Under the pieces are notes generated by a model that did not search any database, was not told the DNA's origin, and worked only from the letters and a program-made list of their open reading frames with translations. A stretch of DNA of 64,000 nt from Saccharospirillum sp. (GTDB lineage Bacteria > Pseudomonadota > Gammaproteobacteria > Pseudomonadales > Natronospirillaceae), in the NCBI GenBank assembly GCA_018402545.1, contig JAGYIL010000003.1, positions 1 to 64,000 on the forward strand, written 5' to 3'. Positions 1-9,554 of this stretch are shown in pieces. The first letter of the stretch is position 1. Every line of letters starts with the position of its first letter. The position numbers and the translations under genes were made by a program.

Positions 1-24
1 ACTGTTCGGTCACAGCGGAGGCGC

Positions 25-52
25 ATTATAGGGAAAATCGACACCCGGTCAA
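25..52 (-). promoter_or_regulatory. Strong sigma-70 promoter of stable-RNA type, pointing left out of the window
   Basis: On the minus strand TTGACC (bases 52-47) is followed after 16 bases by a perfect TATAAT (30-25), then a GC-rich discriminator GCGCC. A 16-base spacer with a GC-rich discriminator is the arrangement known for rRNA and tRNA promoters under stringent control. The transcript would run past base 1, so the gene is outside the window. That it is rRNA or tRNA is inference. Confidence 0.65.
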
Positions 53-99
53 GACCTTAGCCGGTCTTATTTACCGATATCGCTACCGGCATGGACAAC

Positions 100-1155
100 T
101 CAGGAATCCGCCAGCCAACAGTAATAATCCAGCAACGCCTGTGCCTCTCGCTCCACGGTATAGTTGGCCAACACTTTGGCACGACCGGCAGCTCCCATCT
201 CTGCTCTCAGCTCCGGGCTTTCCATTAGTCTCTTCAAATGTGCTGTAAGCGCGAGACTGTCAGCTACTGGTATAATGTACCCATCTCGATCTGACTCTAT
301 TATATCCGGCCAGGCTCCAGCTTCGGTTGCAACAACGGCCGCTTCTGCACTCATTGCTTCAAGTACCGTCAAGCCAAAGCCTTCGGTACGGCTTAGTGCA
401 GTGACGACTGACATGGCTTTAAAGTATTCGGGGATCTTCTCAAATGGCAGCTTACCAGTGAACACGACCTGTTCGGTCAAACCAGCGTGGTCAATTCTCC
501 GTTGCCAACCCTCAACGAAGCCATTCTGCTCAGGCGTGATCTCGCCCACAATCACTACCGTCCAGTCGGGATAGTCCGACAGCAGCCCCAAAGCCGACTC
601 CAGCAAAGTATCGATCCCCTTTTGCTGGCGAACCCGGCCAAATATGCCGATACCATAACGACCAGGAAGACCAAGATTTTGGTAGGCAGCATCCCGATCG
701 GCAGCCGGAAGGTAGACTTTTGCGTCGATACCATGAGGAATAATTTGATCGGGCGGGGTCGCTATGTACCTGGCCGCCGCTTCACAGGTAGAAAGAATGC
801 CGTCCATCCGCCCCATCAACCAGCGAGTAATCCATGACTTTCGCCGCTGGGCAGTCGATGTAAAAACGATTTTTAATGGGGCCAGAAATACATATCTAAG
901 TAGCAAAGCCTGAATCATTTCGTTATTGCGACGGGCGTGAAAAACAGTGCTCCGACCTGCCAACCGGGATTGCCTGGCCCACTCTGCTGCCTCTCGAAGA
1001 CTCACAGAACGAACATCGGCTGGGAGGTGGTGTGCTCCCAGCACAACCACCTCGGCCTTCGCTTTCTGCACCTCAAGAACTTGTAACATGGTGCTTGTTA
1101 CCCCGGAAAACCTCGAGTTCGAATTACCCAGGATAATGTTCACCGCATTATTCAT
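100..1155 (-). CDS. Glycosyltransferase family 4 (GT-B fold)
   Basis: A 351-residue GT-B glycosyltransferase that should move a sugar from a nucleotide donor onto a lipopolysaccharide-core or exopolysaccharide acceptor at the cytoplasmic face of the inner membrane. The C-terminal half has the family-4 hallmarks: a GIFGRVRQQKG strand-loop opening the donor domain and the E-x7-E motif EGFGLTVLE near residue 260. There is no signal peptide or membrane span. It starts 6 bases after the zapE stop on the same strand, so it is probably read through from zapE, an unexpected partner. Parts are visibly richer in AT than the flanks, which may mean acquisition. Donor and acceptor cannot be told from sequence. 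Confidence 0.85.
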   Translation of the reverse strand: MNNAVNIILGNSNSRFSGVTSTMLQVLEVQKAKAEVVVLGAHHLPADVRSVSLREAAEWARQSRLAGRSTVFHARRNNEMIQALLLRYVFLAPLKIVFTSTAQRRKSWITRWLMGRMDGILSTCEAAARYIATPPDQIIPHGIDAKVYLPAADRDAAYQNLGLPGRYGIGIFGRVRQQKGIDTLLESALGLLSDYPDWTVVIVGEITPEQNGFVEGWQRRIDHAGLTEQVVFTGKLPFEKIPEYFKAMSVVTALSRTEGFGLTVLEAMSAEAAVVATEAGAWPDIIESDRDGYIIPVADSLALTAHLKRLMESPELRAEMGAAGRAKVLANYTVEREAQALLDYYCWLADS

Positions 1156-1161
1156 GCTTTT

Positions 1162-2265
1162 CTAACCCCGGTGCGCTTTGGCAAGGTATTCCTCCGATTG
1201 CATTTCCTGCAATCGACTGACCGTTCGTCTGAATTCAAACCCCAGCCGCCCGTCCTGGTACAGGGCCTCTATGCCTGCCTCTGCACTCATCAGCAGTTTC
1301 ACATGCCGGTCGTAAAATTCATCGACCAGATTGATAAAGCGCCGGGCCTTGTCGTCATTTTTGCCATGAAACACGGGTACATTACTGATCAGCACAGCAT
1401 GGAAACACTGTGCGATTTCAATATAGTCGTTCTGGCTCCTGGGGCCATCACACAGGGCATCAAAATCAAACCAGACGACATCTTCACACATTCTCAACGT
1501 CTTAATACTGCGACCCAGTACATCAAGCGGCTGTTTTTCTTCTACTTCTTCCAGGTCTGGCGCCAATCTTTCAAAGCTTGAAGCGAGGGATGCCTGGGCT
1601 TCCTCATCCGCAGGCGCATGGAAAATCTTCACCTGGGTCAGGGTTCGCAAGCGGTAATCGACACCCCCATCAACGTTCATCACCCGGGTATACTTTTTAA
1701 CCAGGTCGATGGCAGGTAAAAACAGTGCCCGCTGAAGACCGTCTTTATAGAGTCCGTCCGGCGCAATGTTGGAGGTGGCAACCAGGGTCACACCACGTTT
1801 GAACAGGGCACGCAGCAAATTGGCCAGAATCATCGCATCGCCGATGTCAGATACAAAAAACTCGTCAAAACACAGCACTCGCGCTTCATGACTGATCTCC
1901 TCCGCCACACCTTCAAGCGGATTTGCCTTACCACGATGGTCTTTCAAGCCCCGGTGAACACGTCGCATGAAGTGGTGAAAGTGCATGCGCCGCTTATCAT
2001 CGAACGGTAGGGTGTCAAAGAAGGTATCCATCAGGTAAGTTTTACCACGCCCCACACCGCCCCAGAAATACAGCCCCGTTACCGGCTCATTTTGCTTGCT
2101 AAAAAGGCGGCTCAGGCGTCCTGTGATACTTGCTTCGTCGGCCCGCTGAGCTATCAATTGGTCGTAAAGTTGCTGCAATGCCTTGACGGCTTCTTCCTGA
2201 GCCGGATCATGGGAAAAGCCCTCTTTACTAAGGTCGGCCTGATATCGCGTCCAGGGTGTGCTCAT
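1162..2265 (-). CDS. zapE: Cell division protein ZapE (AFG1-like ATPase)
   Basis: A 367-residue P-loop ATPase that associates with the Z-ring and modulates FtsZ polymers in the family. Walker A is GGVGRGKT (about residues 69-76) and Walker B is VLCFDEF (about 130-136), followed by the VSDIGDAM segment typical of AFG1-type proteins. I place the start at ATG 2265 because GGAG lies 6 bases upstream and the protein then opens MSTPWTRYQ as in homologues; an upstream in-frame codon would add 26 residues with no homology. It is divergent from zapG, the usual arrangement in this class. The glycosyltransferase follows after 6 bases; the rplM-rpsI pair often found downstream is absent. Confidence 0.95.
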   Translation of the reverse strand: MSTPWTRYQADLSKEGFSHDPAQEEAVKALQQLYDQLIAQRADEASITGRLSRLFSKQNEPVTGLYFWGGVGRGKTYLMDTFFDTLPFDDKRRMHFHHFMRRVHRGLKDHRGKANPLEGVAEEISHEARVLCFDEFFVSDIGDAMILANLLRALFKRGVTLVATSNIAPDGLYKDGLQRALFLPAIDLVKKYTRVMNVDGGVDYRLRTLTQVKIFHAPADEEAQASLASSFERLAPDLEEVEEKQPLDVLGRSIKTLRMCEDVVWFDFDALCDGPRSQNDYIEIAQCFHAVLISNVPVFHGKNDDKARRFINLVDEFYDRHVKLLMSAEAGIEALYQDGRLGFEFRRTVSRLQEMQSEEYLAKAHRG

Positions 2266-2464
2266 CCGGTGCTCCGGGCTGGGGTGTGAAGGGGTCGGAA
2301 TTTTACGGGAACCATTTGCACAATCAATGACTGTCAGGCACAAATGTTTCTCACGCCACGCATTTTTAAAGGCTTTATACTGACATCACTGCCCGACGGG
2401 ACACCACAGCAGGCACATCGCTTCATCTATACTGTGTCTGGTAAAAGGCTTAATGGAGAACACA

Positions 2465-2974
2465 ATGCTGCAACTGGACTGGATCACTTTCATCATCATT
2501 ATCGTCATAGCACTGCTCGCCGGTGCAGTCTTGAGCCGCCTGTGGGGCAAGGCGCAGGGAGAAGACCCCAATGGCCTGAAGCGTCAATTGGAAGATTTGA
2601 AGCGCCAGCATCAGAACTACCAGATCAACGTCACCGAGCACTTTAGCCGCACCACAGAATTGATTGACAATCTGAACCAGAGTTATGCCAGCATCCGTGA
2701 CCACCTGAACCAGGGTGCCGACCAACTGGTCGCTCCCGAGTATCGCCTGGAATCGGCCCGTGCCGGCGGTGAAGACTTGCAAGATCTCGCCCCGCAACCC
2801 TCTGCAAGCAGCAGTGACTTTGACATGCCCAGAGACTACGCCACCAAAACCCCCAAAGACATTGGCATGCTGTCGGAATCCTTTGGTTTCACCCGGGTGG
2901 AAGAGGCTGCTGCCGAAGCGGGTGTGTCTCCTACTGGCACCAAGGCGGAAACAGCGTCTAAAAAGTCGCGATAG
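2465..2974 (+). CDS. zapG: ZapG/YhcB family inner-membrane protein (DUF1043)
   Basis: A 169-residue protein with one N-terminal transmembrane helix (about residues 7-25, very rich in isoleucine), then a charged coiled coil (about 33-85) and a disordered C-terminal tail. This is the YhcB/ZapG layout; family members link cell division, envelope synthesis and cell shape. ATG 2465 is preferred over ATG 2453 because GGAG at 2455-2458 lies 6 bases before it and overlaps the upstream ATG. It is divergent from zapE, with about 200 bases of shared upstream region. Confidence 0.88.
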   Translation: MLQLDWITFIIIIVIALLAGAVLSRLWGKAQGEDPNGLKRQLEDLKRQHQNYQINVTEHFSRTTELIDNLNQSYASIRDHLNQGADQLVAPEYRLESARAGGEDLQDLAPQPSASSSDFDMPRDYATKTPKDIGMLSESFGFTRVEEAAAEAGVSPTGTKAETASKKSR

Positions 2975-3063
2975 ACCTATTCCCAAACGTTCTTAAAAGC
3001 CTAACAACAATAACAAAAAGCTTTGATATAGTTCGCCCAGATCACTTCTGTACTGGACGAACT

Positions 3064-3972
3064 ATGTCACACGACGTATTTACCCATCTCAAACAGCTTG
3101 AAGCAGAGAGCATTCACATCATCCGTGAAGTGGCCGCCGAGTTTGATAACCCGGTCATGCTCTATTCCATCGGCAAAGACTCCGCCGTCATGCTGCACCT
3201 GGCTCGCAAGGCCTTTTACCCCGGGCACCTGCCGTTCAAGCTGATGCATGTCGATACCGGCTGGAAATTCAAGGAAATGTACGAGTTCCGGGATCGACTG
3301 GTGGAGGAGTATGAGCTCGACCTGATCGTCCATCGCAATGAGGACGGCATTCGCCAGGGCATTAACCCGTTTGACCATGGCAGCGCCAAGCACACTGACA
3401 TCATGAAAACCCAGGCGCTCAAACAGGCTCTGGACCTGCATCGATTTGATGCGGCATTTGGCGGTGCGCGGCGCGATGAAGAGAAGTCCCGCGCCAAAGA
3501 ACGTGTCTACTCCTTCCGCGACCGGAACCACCGGTGGGACCCGAAGAATCAGCGTCCGGAGCTGTGGAACATCTACAACGGCAAGATCAACCGTGGGGAA
3601 AGCATACGGGTGTTCCCGCTGTCCAACTGGACCGAGCTGGATATCTGGCAGTACATCCACCTTGAGTCCATCCCCATTGTTCCGCTGTATTTCTCCGCCA
3701 AACGCCCCGTTATCGAGCGTGATGGCATGTTGCTGAACGTCAACGACGACCGCATGAAGCTGCGCCCGGGCGAGGAAGTTCAGCACAAATCGGTGCGGTT
3801 CAGAACACTTGGCTGTTATCCGCTGACCGGCGCGGTTGAATCAACGGCGACCACCCTGCCCGAGATCATTCAGGAAATGCTGCTGACCACCACCAGTGAA
3901 CGTCAAGGCCGCGCCATCGACCACGATTCATCAGGTTCCATGGAAAAGAAAAAGCAGGAAGGCTATTTCTGA
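3064..3972 (+). CDS. cysD: Sulfate adenylyltransferase subunit 2
   Basis: The 302-residue catalytic subunit of ATP sulfurylase, which makes adenosine 5'-phosphosulfate from ATP and sulfate in cytoplasmic assimilatory sulfate reduction. It belongs to the PP-loop ATP pyrophosphatase superfamily: SIGKDS (about residues 35-40) is the pyrophosphate-binding loop, and [15 protein letters not shown] is the conserved substrate-side motif. The length matches the family (about 302). It is followed by cysN after 68 bases, the standard heterodimer operon. I see no cysC in the window. Confidence 0.97.
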   Translation: MSHDVFTHLKQLEAESIHIIREVAAEFDNPVMLYSIGKDSAVMLHLARKAFYPGHLPFKLMHVDTGWKFKEMYEFRDRLVEEYELDLIVHRNEDGIRQGINPFDHGSAKHTDIMKTQALKQALDLHRFDAAFGGARRDEEKSRAKERVYSFRDRNHRWDPKNQRPELWNIYNGKINRGESIRVFPLSNWTELDIWQYIHLESIPIVPLYFSAKRPVIERDGMLLNVNDDRMKLRPGEEVQHKSVRFRTLGCYPLTGAVESTATTLPEIIQEMLLTTTSERQGRAIDHDSSGSMEKKKQEGYF

Positions 3973-4040
3973 TTCAACCGACCGATTTTGTTTGAGCGCC
4001 AACTGGCTCCAGCGGCGCAATGCATGAGGAACACAGACCC

Positions 4041-5660
4041 ATGGCACACCAGTCCGATTTGATTGCTCAGGACATCGATGAGTACCTGAAGCAACATGAA
4101 CAGAAAGAACTGCTGCGGTTTTTAACCTGCGGCAGCGTCGATGATGGCAAGTCCACCCTGATCGGGCGACTGCTGCACGACTCGAAAATGATTTATGAAG
4201 ATCAGTTGGCGGCAATCGAAAAAGACAGCCGCAAGTCCGGCACCACCGGTGAAAAGATCGATCTGGCCCTGCTGGTCGATGGCCTGCAGGCCGAGCGCGA
4301 GCAAGGCATCACCATTGATGTGGCTTACCGCTATTTCTCGACCAACAAGCGCAAGTTCATCATTGCCGATACACCGGGGCATGAACAGTACACCCGCAAC
4401 ATGGCGACCGGTGCCTCCACCAGCGATCTTGCGATCATCCTGATCGATGCGCGCTACGGTGTGCAGACCCAAACCCGGCGGCACAGCTACATTGCCAGCC
4501 TGTTGGGCCTGAAGCATGTGATCGTGGCGGTTAACAAGATGGATCTGGTGGACTTCAGTCAGTCACGCTTCGAAGAGATTCAGGCCGATTACCTGGCTTT
4601 TACAGAGCAATTGACGCTGCCGGACATCCGTTTTGTGCCCATTTCCGCACTCGACGGTGACAACGTGGTCACGCTCAGTGAACGCTCGCCCTGGTACCCG
4701 GGCCCAACGCTGATCGAGTTGCTGGAAACGCTGGAGATCAACCGCGACAGCGACCAGAGCCAGTTCCGCCTGCCGGTTCAGTACGTCAACCGGCCCGACC
4801 TCAACTTCCGGGGCTTTGCCGGTACAGTGGCCTCTGGCGAGATCAAACCGGGCGATAGAATCAGCGTGTTGCCTAGCGGTTTGGCTTCCACCGTAGAGCG
4901 CATTGTTACCTTTGATGGCGATTTGGACCGGGCGCATGCAGGCCAGGCCATTACGTTGACGCTGACCGATGAGATCGACATCAGCCGTGGTGATATGCTG
5001 GTCGGCGTCAATCAGTCACCCCTGGTTGCCCAGGCGTTTCAGGCCAAGCTGGTGTGGATGCACGACGATGCCATGGTGCCGGGTCGACAGTACGATTTTA
5101 AAGTGGGTACCCAGACGGCCACCGGCCAGTTCACTCGCCTGGATCGCCAGATCGATGTGAACAGCCTGAACACCATTGATACCGAAACCTTGCCCCTGAA
5201 TGGCATTGGCGACGTTCGTCTGCAACTGAACAAGACTATTGTTGCGGACCCCTATCGCAGTCACCGCGCAACGGGTGCCTTCATTGTGGTGGACCGGCTG
5301 AGCAACATCACCGTTGGTGCCGGCATGATCGAAAGTGCCGCCGACGTATCAGACAGCCACCCGGTCAGCGAAAACGAACGTCGGGCCCGGTACCGTCAGC
5401 AGCCGGCATCACTGGTGCTGGCCGTGGACAATGCTGCCGAGCAGGCGGTGAAAATCGAAAGGGCCCTGTTCGATCTGGGTCATGTCAGCGCCATTATCCG
5501 GCCTGAAGATGCGCTGGCCGTCGCCCCTTACCTGGAAGCGGCCGGTCTGATCGCCATCATCGCCGGTGAATCGGACGCGCCGTTTGGCATTAAGATCAAG
5601 GATGCCAACCCCAGGGCAGTGATTGCGCTGCTGCGCGATGAAGGGGTTATCGAAGACTGA
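4041..5660 (+). CDS. cysN: Sulfate adenylyltransferase subunit 1 with an extra C-terminal domain
   Basis: The GTPase subunit of ATP sulfurylase, coupling GTP hydrolysis to APS formation by CysD. G1 is GSVDDGKST (about residues 31-39), followed by DTPGHEQY and NKMDLV. ATG 4041 is chosen because GAGGA stands 9 bases upstream and family members begin at this point. At 539 residues it is about 65 longer than the E. coli type. The extra tail (about residues 442-539, bases 5364-5657) has the spacing of an APS kinase domain as found in CysNC fusions, including the phrases RALFDLGH and EAAGLIAII, but residues [10 protein letters not shown] (about 462-471) stand where the GxxGxGKS P-loop belongs. APS kinase activity from this tail is therefore unlikely. 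Confidence 0.95.
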   Translation: MAHQSDLIAQDIDEYLKQHEQKELLRFLTCGSVDDGKSTLIGRLLHDSKMIYEDQLAAIEKDSRKSGTTGEKIDLALLVDGLQAEREQGITIDVAYRYFSTNKRKFIIADTPGHEQYTRNMATGASTSDLAIILIDARYGVQTQTRRHSYIASLLGLKHVIVAVNKMDLVDFSQSRFEEIQADYLAFTEQLTLPDIRFVPISALDGDNVVTLSERSPWYPGPTLIELLETLEINRDSDQSQFRLPVQYVNRPDLNFRGFAGTVASGEIKPGDRISVLPSGLASTVERIVTFDGDLDRAHAGQAITLTLTDEIDISRGDMLVGVNQSPLVAQAFQAKLVWMHDDAMVPGRQYDFKVGTQTATGQFTRLDRQIDVNSLNTIDTETLPLNGIGDVRLQLNKTIVADPYRSHRATGAFIVVDRLSNITVGAGMIESAADVSDSHPVSENERRARYRQQPASLVLAVDNAAEQAVKIERALFDLGHVSAIIRPEDALAVAPYLEAAGLIAIIAGESDAPFGIKIKDANPRAVIALLRDEGVIED

Positions 5661-5668
5661 CAGGCCAG

Positions 5669-5702
5669 CGACAGGGTGCCGGCATACGCGGGCACCCTGT
5701 CG
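5669..5702. terminator. GC-rich stem-loop between convergent cysN and nif3-like genes
   Basis: A perfect 12-base inverted repeat (5669-5680 with 5691-5702, arm CGACAGGGTGCC) with a 10-base loop lies just after the cysN stop and before the stop of the facing gene. No T-run follows on either strand, so it is either a factor-dependent terminator or simply a barrier hairpin shared by both genes. Confidence 0.5.
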
Positions 5703-5713
5703 GGTACCGGTTC

Positions 5714-6463
5714 CTACACCGGAATGGGCAGATCGATAAACTCCACCGATAAGCCAAACCGTTGCGCCAGGTGCAAGCCCAGCGCGGCCGGCCCTCCCCG
5801 CTCTGTGGCATGATGCCCGGCGGCGAAGTAATGCACACCACTTTCACGGGCCAGATGTACCGTCGGCTCACTGATCTCCCCGGACACAAACGCATCGACA
5901 CCAGCATCGATGGCCTGCTGTAAAAAACCCTGGGCCGCTCCAGTGCACCAGGCGATGGTCTCGATCGGGTCTTCTGACTCCCCAATGTGCAACACCTCAA
6001 ACTCCAACGCCTCAGACAATTGCTGGCGCAGGCTTGCGCCAGTGTGCTCGCTGTCAACGTCTCCCAGCATGACCAGGCTGTCGTCTATTTGACCGGTAAC
6101 GTTCCACCCCATAAGACGTGCGAGCTGAGCATTGTTGCCAACCTCGGGATGAGCATCCAGCGGCAAGTGATAGGCGTAAAGATTGATGTTGTTCGCCAGC
6201 AAAGCCGCTAGCCGGTTGCGTTTGATGCCCGTCAGCGGCGCGGCCTCACCTTTCCAGAAATAGCCATGATGGACCAGAATGGCATCGGCCTGCCGGTCAA
6301 TGGCCTCGTCTATCAGGCGCTGACTAGCGGTAACCCCGGTGACCAGTCGCCGGATGTCGGCCTTCCCTTCAACTTGCAGGCCATTGGGGCAATAGTCGCT
6401 GAACCGGGAAACCGCCAGATAGTCGTTCAGGTAGTCAGTCAGTTCGTCACGGTGCAAGGTCAT
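5714..6463 (-). CDS. Nif3-like dinuclear metal centre protein (YbgI family)
   Basis: A 249-residue Nif3/YbgI family protein. Members form hexameric toroids with a two-metal site inside; their reaction is not settled (a GTP cyclohydrolase type 1-like label is often inherited by homology). Metal-ligand motifs are visible: LVHHGYFW, HLPLDAHPEVGN and, near the C-terminus, AAGHHATERGG. ATG 6463 is preferred over an in-frame TTG three codons upstream, though neither has a strong Shine-Dalgarno. In related genomes this gene lies between cysDN and algW-hisC; here the next gene upstream on the strand is a glycosidase. Confidence 0.9.
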   Translation of the reverse strand: MTLHRDELTDYLNDYLAVSRFSDYCPNGLQVEGKADIRRLVTGVTASQRLIDEAIDRQADAILVHHGYFWKGEAAPLTGIKRNRLAALLANNINLYAYHLPLDAHPEVGNNAQLARLMGWNVTGQIDDSLVMLGDVDSEHTGASLRQQLSEALEFEVLHIGESEDPIETIAWCTGAAQGFLQQAIDAGVDAFVSGEISEPTVHLARESGVHYFAAGHHATERGGPAALGLHLAQRFGLSVEFIDLPIPV

Positions 6464-6515
6464 GTTGATCAACTCTGCTCGAAAGAAAACGGAGTCTCAG
6501 TGTACACCAATTCGA

Positions 6516-8327
6516 TCACCGCGCTGACCGTGTCCAGAGCACGATCGATTCAGCCGCCAGCGATAACACCCAACCCCGGTTAGCGGGCTTCAAACCGCCC
6601 TCACCGGCCTGATGTTGCCAGTCTTCCGCGAGCGGTAGCAGAGCATCAATCACCTCGATGTCACAGCCACTCCCCCGGTTTAGTGCAACCAGGCACTGTG
6701 AATCGGCCAGAACGCGGGCAAACACCATAACGTCGCCCACCGCATAAAGCGGCACCAGGGTGCCGCCTTGCAGGGCCGGCAGCTGTTTGCGCAGTTGAAT
6801 CCAGCTTTGGGTAAACGCCAGGGTTTCAGAGTGCCATTCGGATTCGTCCCAGGGGAAGCAACGGCGACAATCCGGGTCATCGCCGCCCGGCAGGCTGATT
6901 TCATCGCCATAATACAGACAGGGCGTGCCGATGTAGGTTAGCAAGAACCCCAGTGCCATCCGGTATTTCGGCTGATGACCATTTAACAGCGTAATAAACC
7001 GACGCGTGTCATGGCTATCGAGCTGGTTTAGCTGGGCCAGTTGCTGGGCAAAGGGAATTCGGCTGCGAGCCTGCGCCAGCCAGTTCGCAAGGCCGGCAGC
7101 GTCCAGTTGCAGCGGATCGTAGCGATTGTCGCACCCGGCCAGAAAAGCGCGTATGGGGTGAGTGAAGCCGTAATAGTTCATCGCTCCGTCTTCCTGGTCA
7201 CCCTGCAACCAGGACGTCGCCTCGAAAAAATGCTCGCCGAGCAGGTAGGCATCGGGATTTTCAGACTTGATCGCCTGACGAATGGTGCGCACGGTGTCAG
7301 CATTGTTGGCGGCACCGGAGCCATGGCCCATCATATGTACCACATCCATACGCCAGCCATCGATGGCATAGGGCTGCCTTAGCCAGTGCTTGATAACGGC
7401 CGAATCACCGGTCAGCAGATCATGCAGATTGCCTGGGTGGGCCATGTCCAGCACAGGCAAGCTGGCATGCCCTTTCCAGCTGACATAATCCGACGGCTGA
7501 GCTCCGGTGAAGACATAGCGGGCTCGCGCTTCGGGGTCGTTCCGTTGTGCCGCAGTAAACCAGGGGTGATACACACTGGTGTGATTGAATACGGCATCCA
7601 GAACCAACCGCATGCCTCGCCGATGAAGTTGTACCGACAAATCAGCAAGTGCTGCCTCGCCCCCCAGGTGCACATCGACCTCGAGGTAATCTTCAGCATC
7701 GTATTTGTGGTTGCTGCGTGAACTAAAGATAGGGTTCAGATACAAGGCCGTCACGCCCAGTGTCTGCTGCAGGTAATCCAGTTTTTGCACAATGCCTGGT
7801 AGATCACCACCAAAGAACTCGTTTCCGCCCTGTTCCGAATTTGGCCGCTCGCCCCAACGCCGGCGAATGGTCGGCGGCCCGCCCAGGTCGTCATGCTGTT
7901 GGCTTTCGGGGGTTAACCGGGGGTCGCCAGGGTGAAACCGATCCGGAAAAACCTGATAAAACACCTGAGCCGAAACCCACTCGGGTACGGTGTGATATCT
8001 GGAAATACGATAGACATCGGTCAGCGGAGGCATCGCTGTGCTGAGCCCGGAGGCACTGACCCAGCAGGAACGCTCCGGCCAGACCAGCTTGAACGCATAG
8101 AGCGTAAGGTCAGTATGGGGCGCCCAAGCAGTCTCGGCCTGATACCAGACCCAGCCGCTCTCTGACCGCACGGGTTTCATCGCACAGAGGAATTCCTCGT
8201 TGTCTGGTTCAGTTCGCAGATAGACGCTATCGGGCTGGTCTCCCCCCAAGGCCAGTGTCAGGATCAGGTGGGTATCAGAACGGTCCAGATACCCTCTAAT
8301 GGCCTGGTGAAATGCGAAAACAGTCAT
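6516..8327 (-). CDS. malZ: GH13 alpha-glucosidase, maltodextrin glucosidase (MalZ-like)
   Basis: A 603-residue cytoplasmic GH13 enzyme, almost exactly MalZ length (about 605), expected to release glucose from the reducing end of maltodextrins. An N-terminal carbohydrate-module-like region (1-115) precedes the (beta/alpha)8 barrel. The catalytic triad is visible: nucleophile D328 in GWRMD, acid/base E365 in LLGEH and D440 in LDSHD, plus DAVFNH as conserved region I. There is no signal peptide. No maltose transporter, malP/malQ or MalT-like regulator lies nearby, and the gene sits between the nif3-like gene and hisC. A related neopullulanase or cyclomaltodextrinase activity cannot be excluded. 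Confidence 0.82.
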   Translation of the reverse strand: MTVFAFHQAIRGYLDRSDTHLILTLALGGDQPDSVYLRTEPDNEEFLCAMKPVRSESGWVWYQAETAWAPHTDLTLYAFKLVWPERSCWVSASGLSTAMPPLTDVYRISRYHTVPEWVSAQVFYQVFPDRFHPGDPRLTPESQQHDDLGGPPTIRRRWGERPNSEQGGNEFFGGDLPGIVQKLDYLQQTLGVTALYLNPIFSSRSNHKYDAEDYLEVDVHLGGEAALADLSVQLHRRGMRLVLDAVFNHTSVYHPWFTAAQRNDPEARARYVFTGAQPSDYVSWKGHASLPVLDMAHPGNLHDLLTGDSAVIKHWLRQPYAIDGWRMDVVHMMGHGSGAANNADTVRTIRQAIKSENPDAYLLGEHFFEATSWLQGDQEDGAMNYYGFTHPIRAFLAGCDNRYDPLQLDAAGLANWLAQARSRIPFAQQLAQLNQLDSHDTRRFITLLNGHQPKYRMALGFLLTYIGTPCLYYGDEISLPGGDDPDCRRCFPWDESEWHSETLAFTQSWIQLRKQLPALQGGTLVPLYAVGDVMVFARVLADSQCLVALNRGSGCDIEVIDALLPLAEDWQHQAGEGGLKPANRGWVLSLAAESIVLWTRSAR

Positions 8328-8415
8328 TCGATGAAGATCCTCTGCCCTGGGTTGACCCTATTAGAGCAGAGCGTGGCAATAATTCGCAGAAGGAAAAGAC
8401 AGGAGGGAGGAAATG

Positions 8416-8438
8416 GCGCCGGGTTCGACCCCCGGCAC
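8416..8438 (-). other. Stem-loop downstream of hisC that looks like a tRNA T-arm
   Basis: On the plus strand CCGGG-TTCGACC-CCCGG (8419-8435) is a textbook T-stem and T-loop. On the minus strand it extends to an 8-base stem, one pair a wobble, just past the hisC stop. No acceptor, D or anticodon arm can be built around it, so I call it a hisC-malZ intergenic stem-loop and not a tRNA gene. Confidence 0.35.
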
Positions 8439-8450
8439 AACGGATACGAA

Positions 8451-9554
8451 TCAGGCGCCGTGTAAATGCCGTTCTAGTGCGCGTAACAGTTGCTGATTTT
8501 CTGACTCGAACGACACCGTGATGCGCACACAATCGGCCAGCAACGGATGGCTGCCATCGAGTTTCTTGATCAGTATACCGGCGTCTTTCAGGGCGGCATG
8601 CAAGGCGGCCGCCCGGCCGGGGCCGGTGCGCACCAGTAAAAAATTGGCCTCGCTGTCATAGACAGTCAGTCCGGGAAGTGCTGCCAATTGCTGTTGCATC
8701 ACATTGCGCTGGCGCGTCAACTCAGCGGTTTGCTGTTCGAAGACGTCAAAGTGCTCCAAGGCAAACTGCGCCGACAGTTGCGTCAGATTATTGATGTTGT
8801 ATGGCAACCTCAGCTTGTTGATCTGCTCAAGCCAGGCCGGATCTCCAATCAGAATGCCCAGACGCAAGCCCGCCAAACCAACCTTTGACAGGGTGCGCAT
8901 GATCAGCAGATTAGGGTAGTCGTCCAGCCAGTTCAGATAATCGGCGTTGGTGAAGGCGGTGTAGGCTTCATCCATCACCACCAGGCCCGGCGACGCTTCA
9001 ATGATGCGACGCAGCTTCTCATCACCCCAGAGGTTGCCGGTTGGGTTATTGGGCTGCGCCAGAAACACAACCGCTGGCTGTTCCCGCTCAATACGGCTGA
9101 GCGTGAGTTCAAGGTCCAGCTCAAACTCGGCCGTCAGTGGCACACCGACATAATCCATGCCCAGAAAGCGGGCGATCATCCGGTACATAACAAAACTGGG
9201 TTCCGGCGCCAGTATTGTGCGGTCGGCTCCGGATACAGCCATGGCGACTAACTGAATCAATTCATCGGAGCCGTTGCCAAGCAGAATTTCCCAGCGCGGA
9301 TCAATGTTCATGACGGTTCGCAGAGCAGCCTTTACCCCCGGCGCTTCCGGATGGGGGTATCGGTTCACCTGGGCATCCGCCAGCACGGCCTGCCATTGTG
9401 CAGTCAGGGCGTCCGGCCAGCCATAGGGATTTTCCATGGCATCCAGCTTCAACAGGCCGGCGGAATCCGGTACCGGATAGGCCGCCAGGCCAGTGATGTC
9501 GGGCCGTACCCAGCGGTGAACCCGGGTATCAATCTGATCGCGCAGCTCAGTCAT
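8451..9554 (-). CDS. hisC: Histidinol-phosphate aminotransferase
   Basis: A fold-type I PLP aminotransferase (367 residues) converting imidazole-acetol phosphate to histidinol phosphate with glutamate. Characteristic motifs are NPYGWPDAL near the N-terminus, [28 protein letters not shown] and the PLP lysine in [15 protein letters not shown] 9554 is chosen because it overlaps the end of hisD by 8 bases and the protein then opens as in homologues. It is the third gene of the hisG-hisD-hisC run, so histidine steps 1, 8 and 9-10 are made together; the remaining his genes must be elsewhere. Confidence 0.96.
   Translation of the reverse strand: MTELRDQIDTRVHRWVRPDITGLAAYPVPDSAGLLKLDAMENPYGWPDALTAQWQAVLADAQVNRYPHPEAPGVKAALRTVMNIDPRWEILLGNGSDELIQLVAMAVSGADRTILAPEPSFVMYRMIARFLGMDYVGVPLTAEFELDLELTLSRIEREQPAVVFLAQPNNPTGNLWGDEKLRRIIEASPGLVVMDEAYTAFTNADYLNWLDDYPNLLIMRTLSKVGLAGLRLGILIGDPAWLEQINKLRLPYNINNLTQLSAQFALEHFDVFEQQTAELTRQRNVMQQQLAALPGLTVYDSEANFLLVRTGPGRAAALHAALKDAGILIKKLDGSHPLLADCVRITVSFESENQQLLRALERHLHGA

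Noticed and set aside
8400-8445. A tRNA gene suggested by the T-arm
   Set aside because: No acceptor, D or anticodon stem can be formed on either side.
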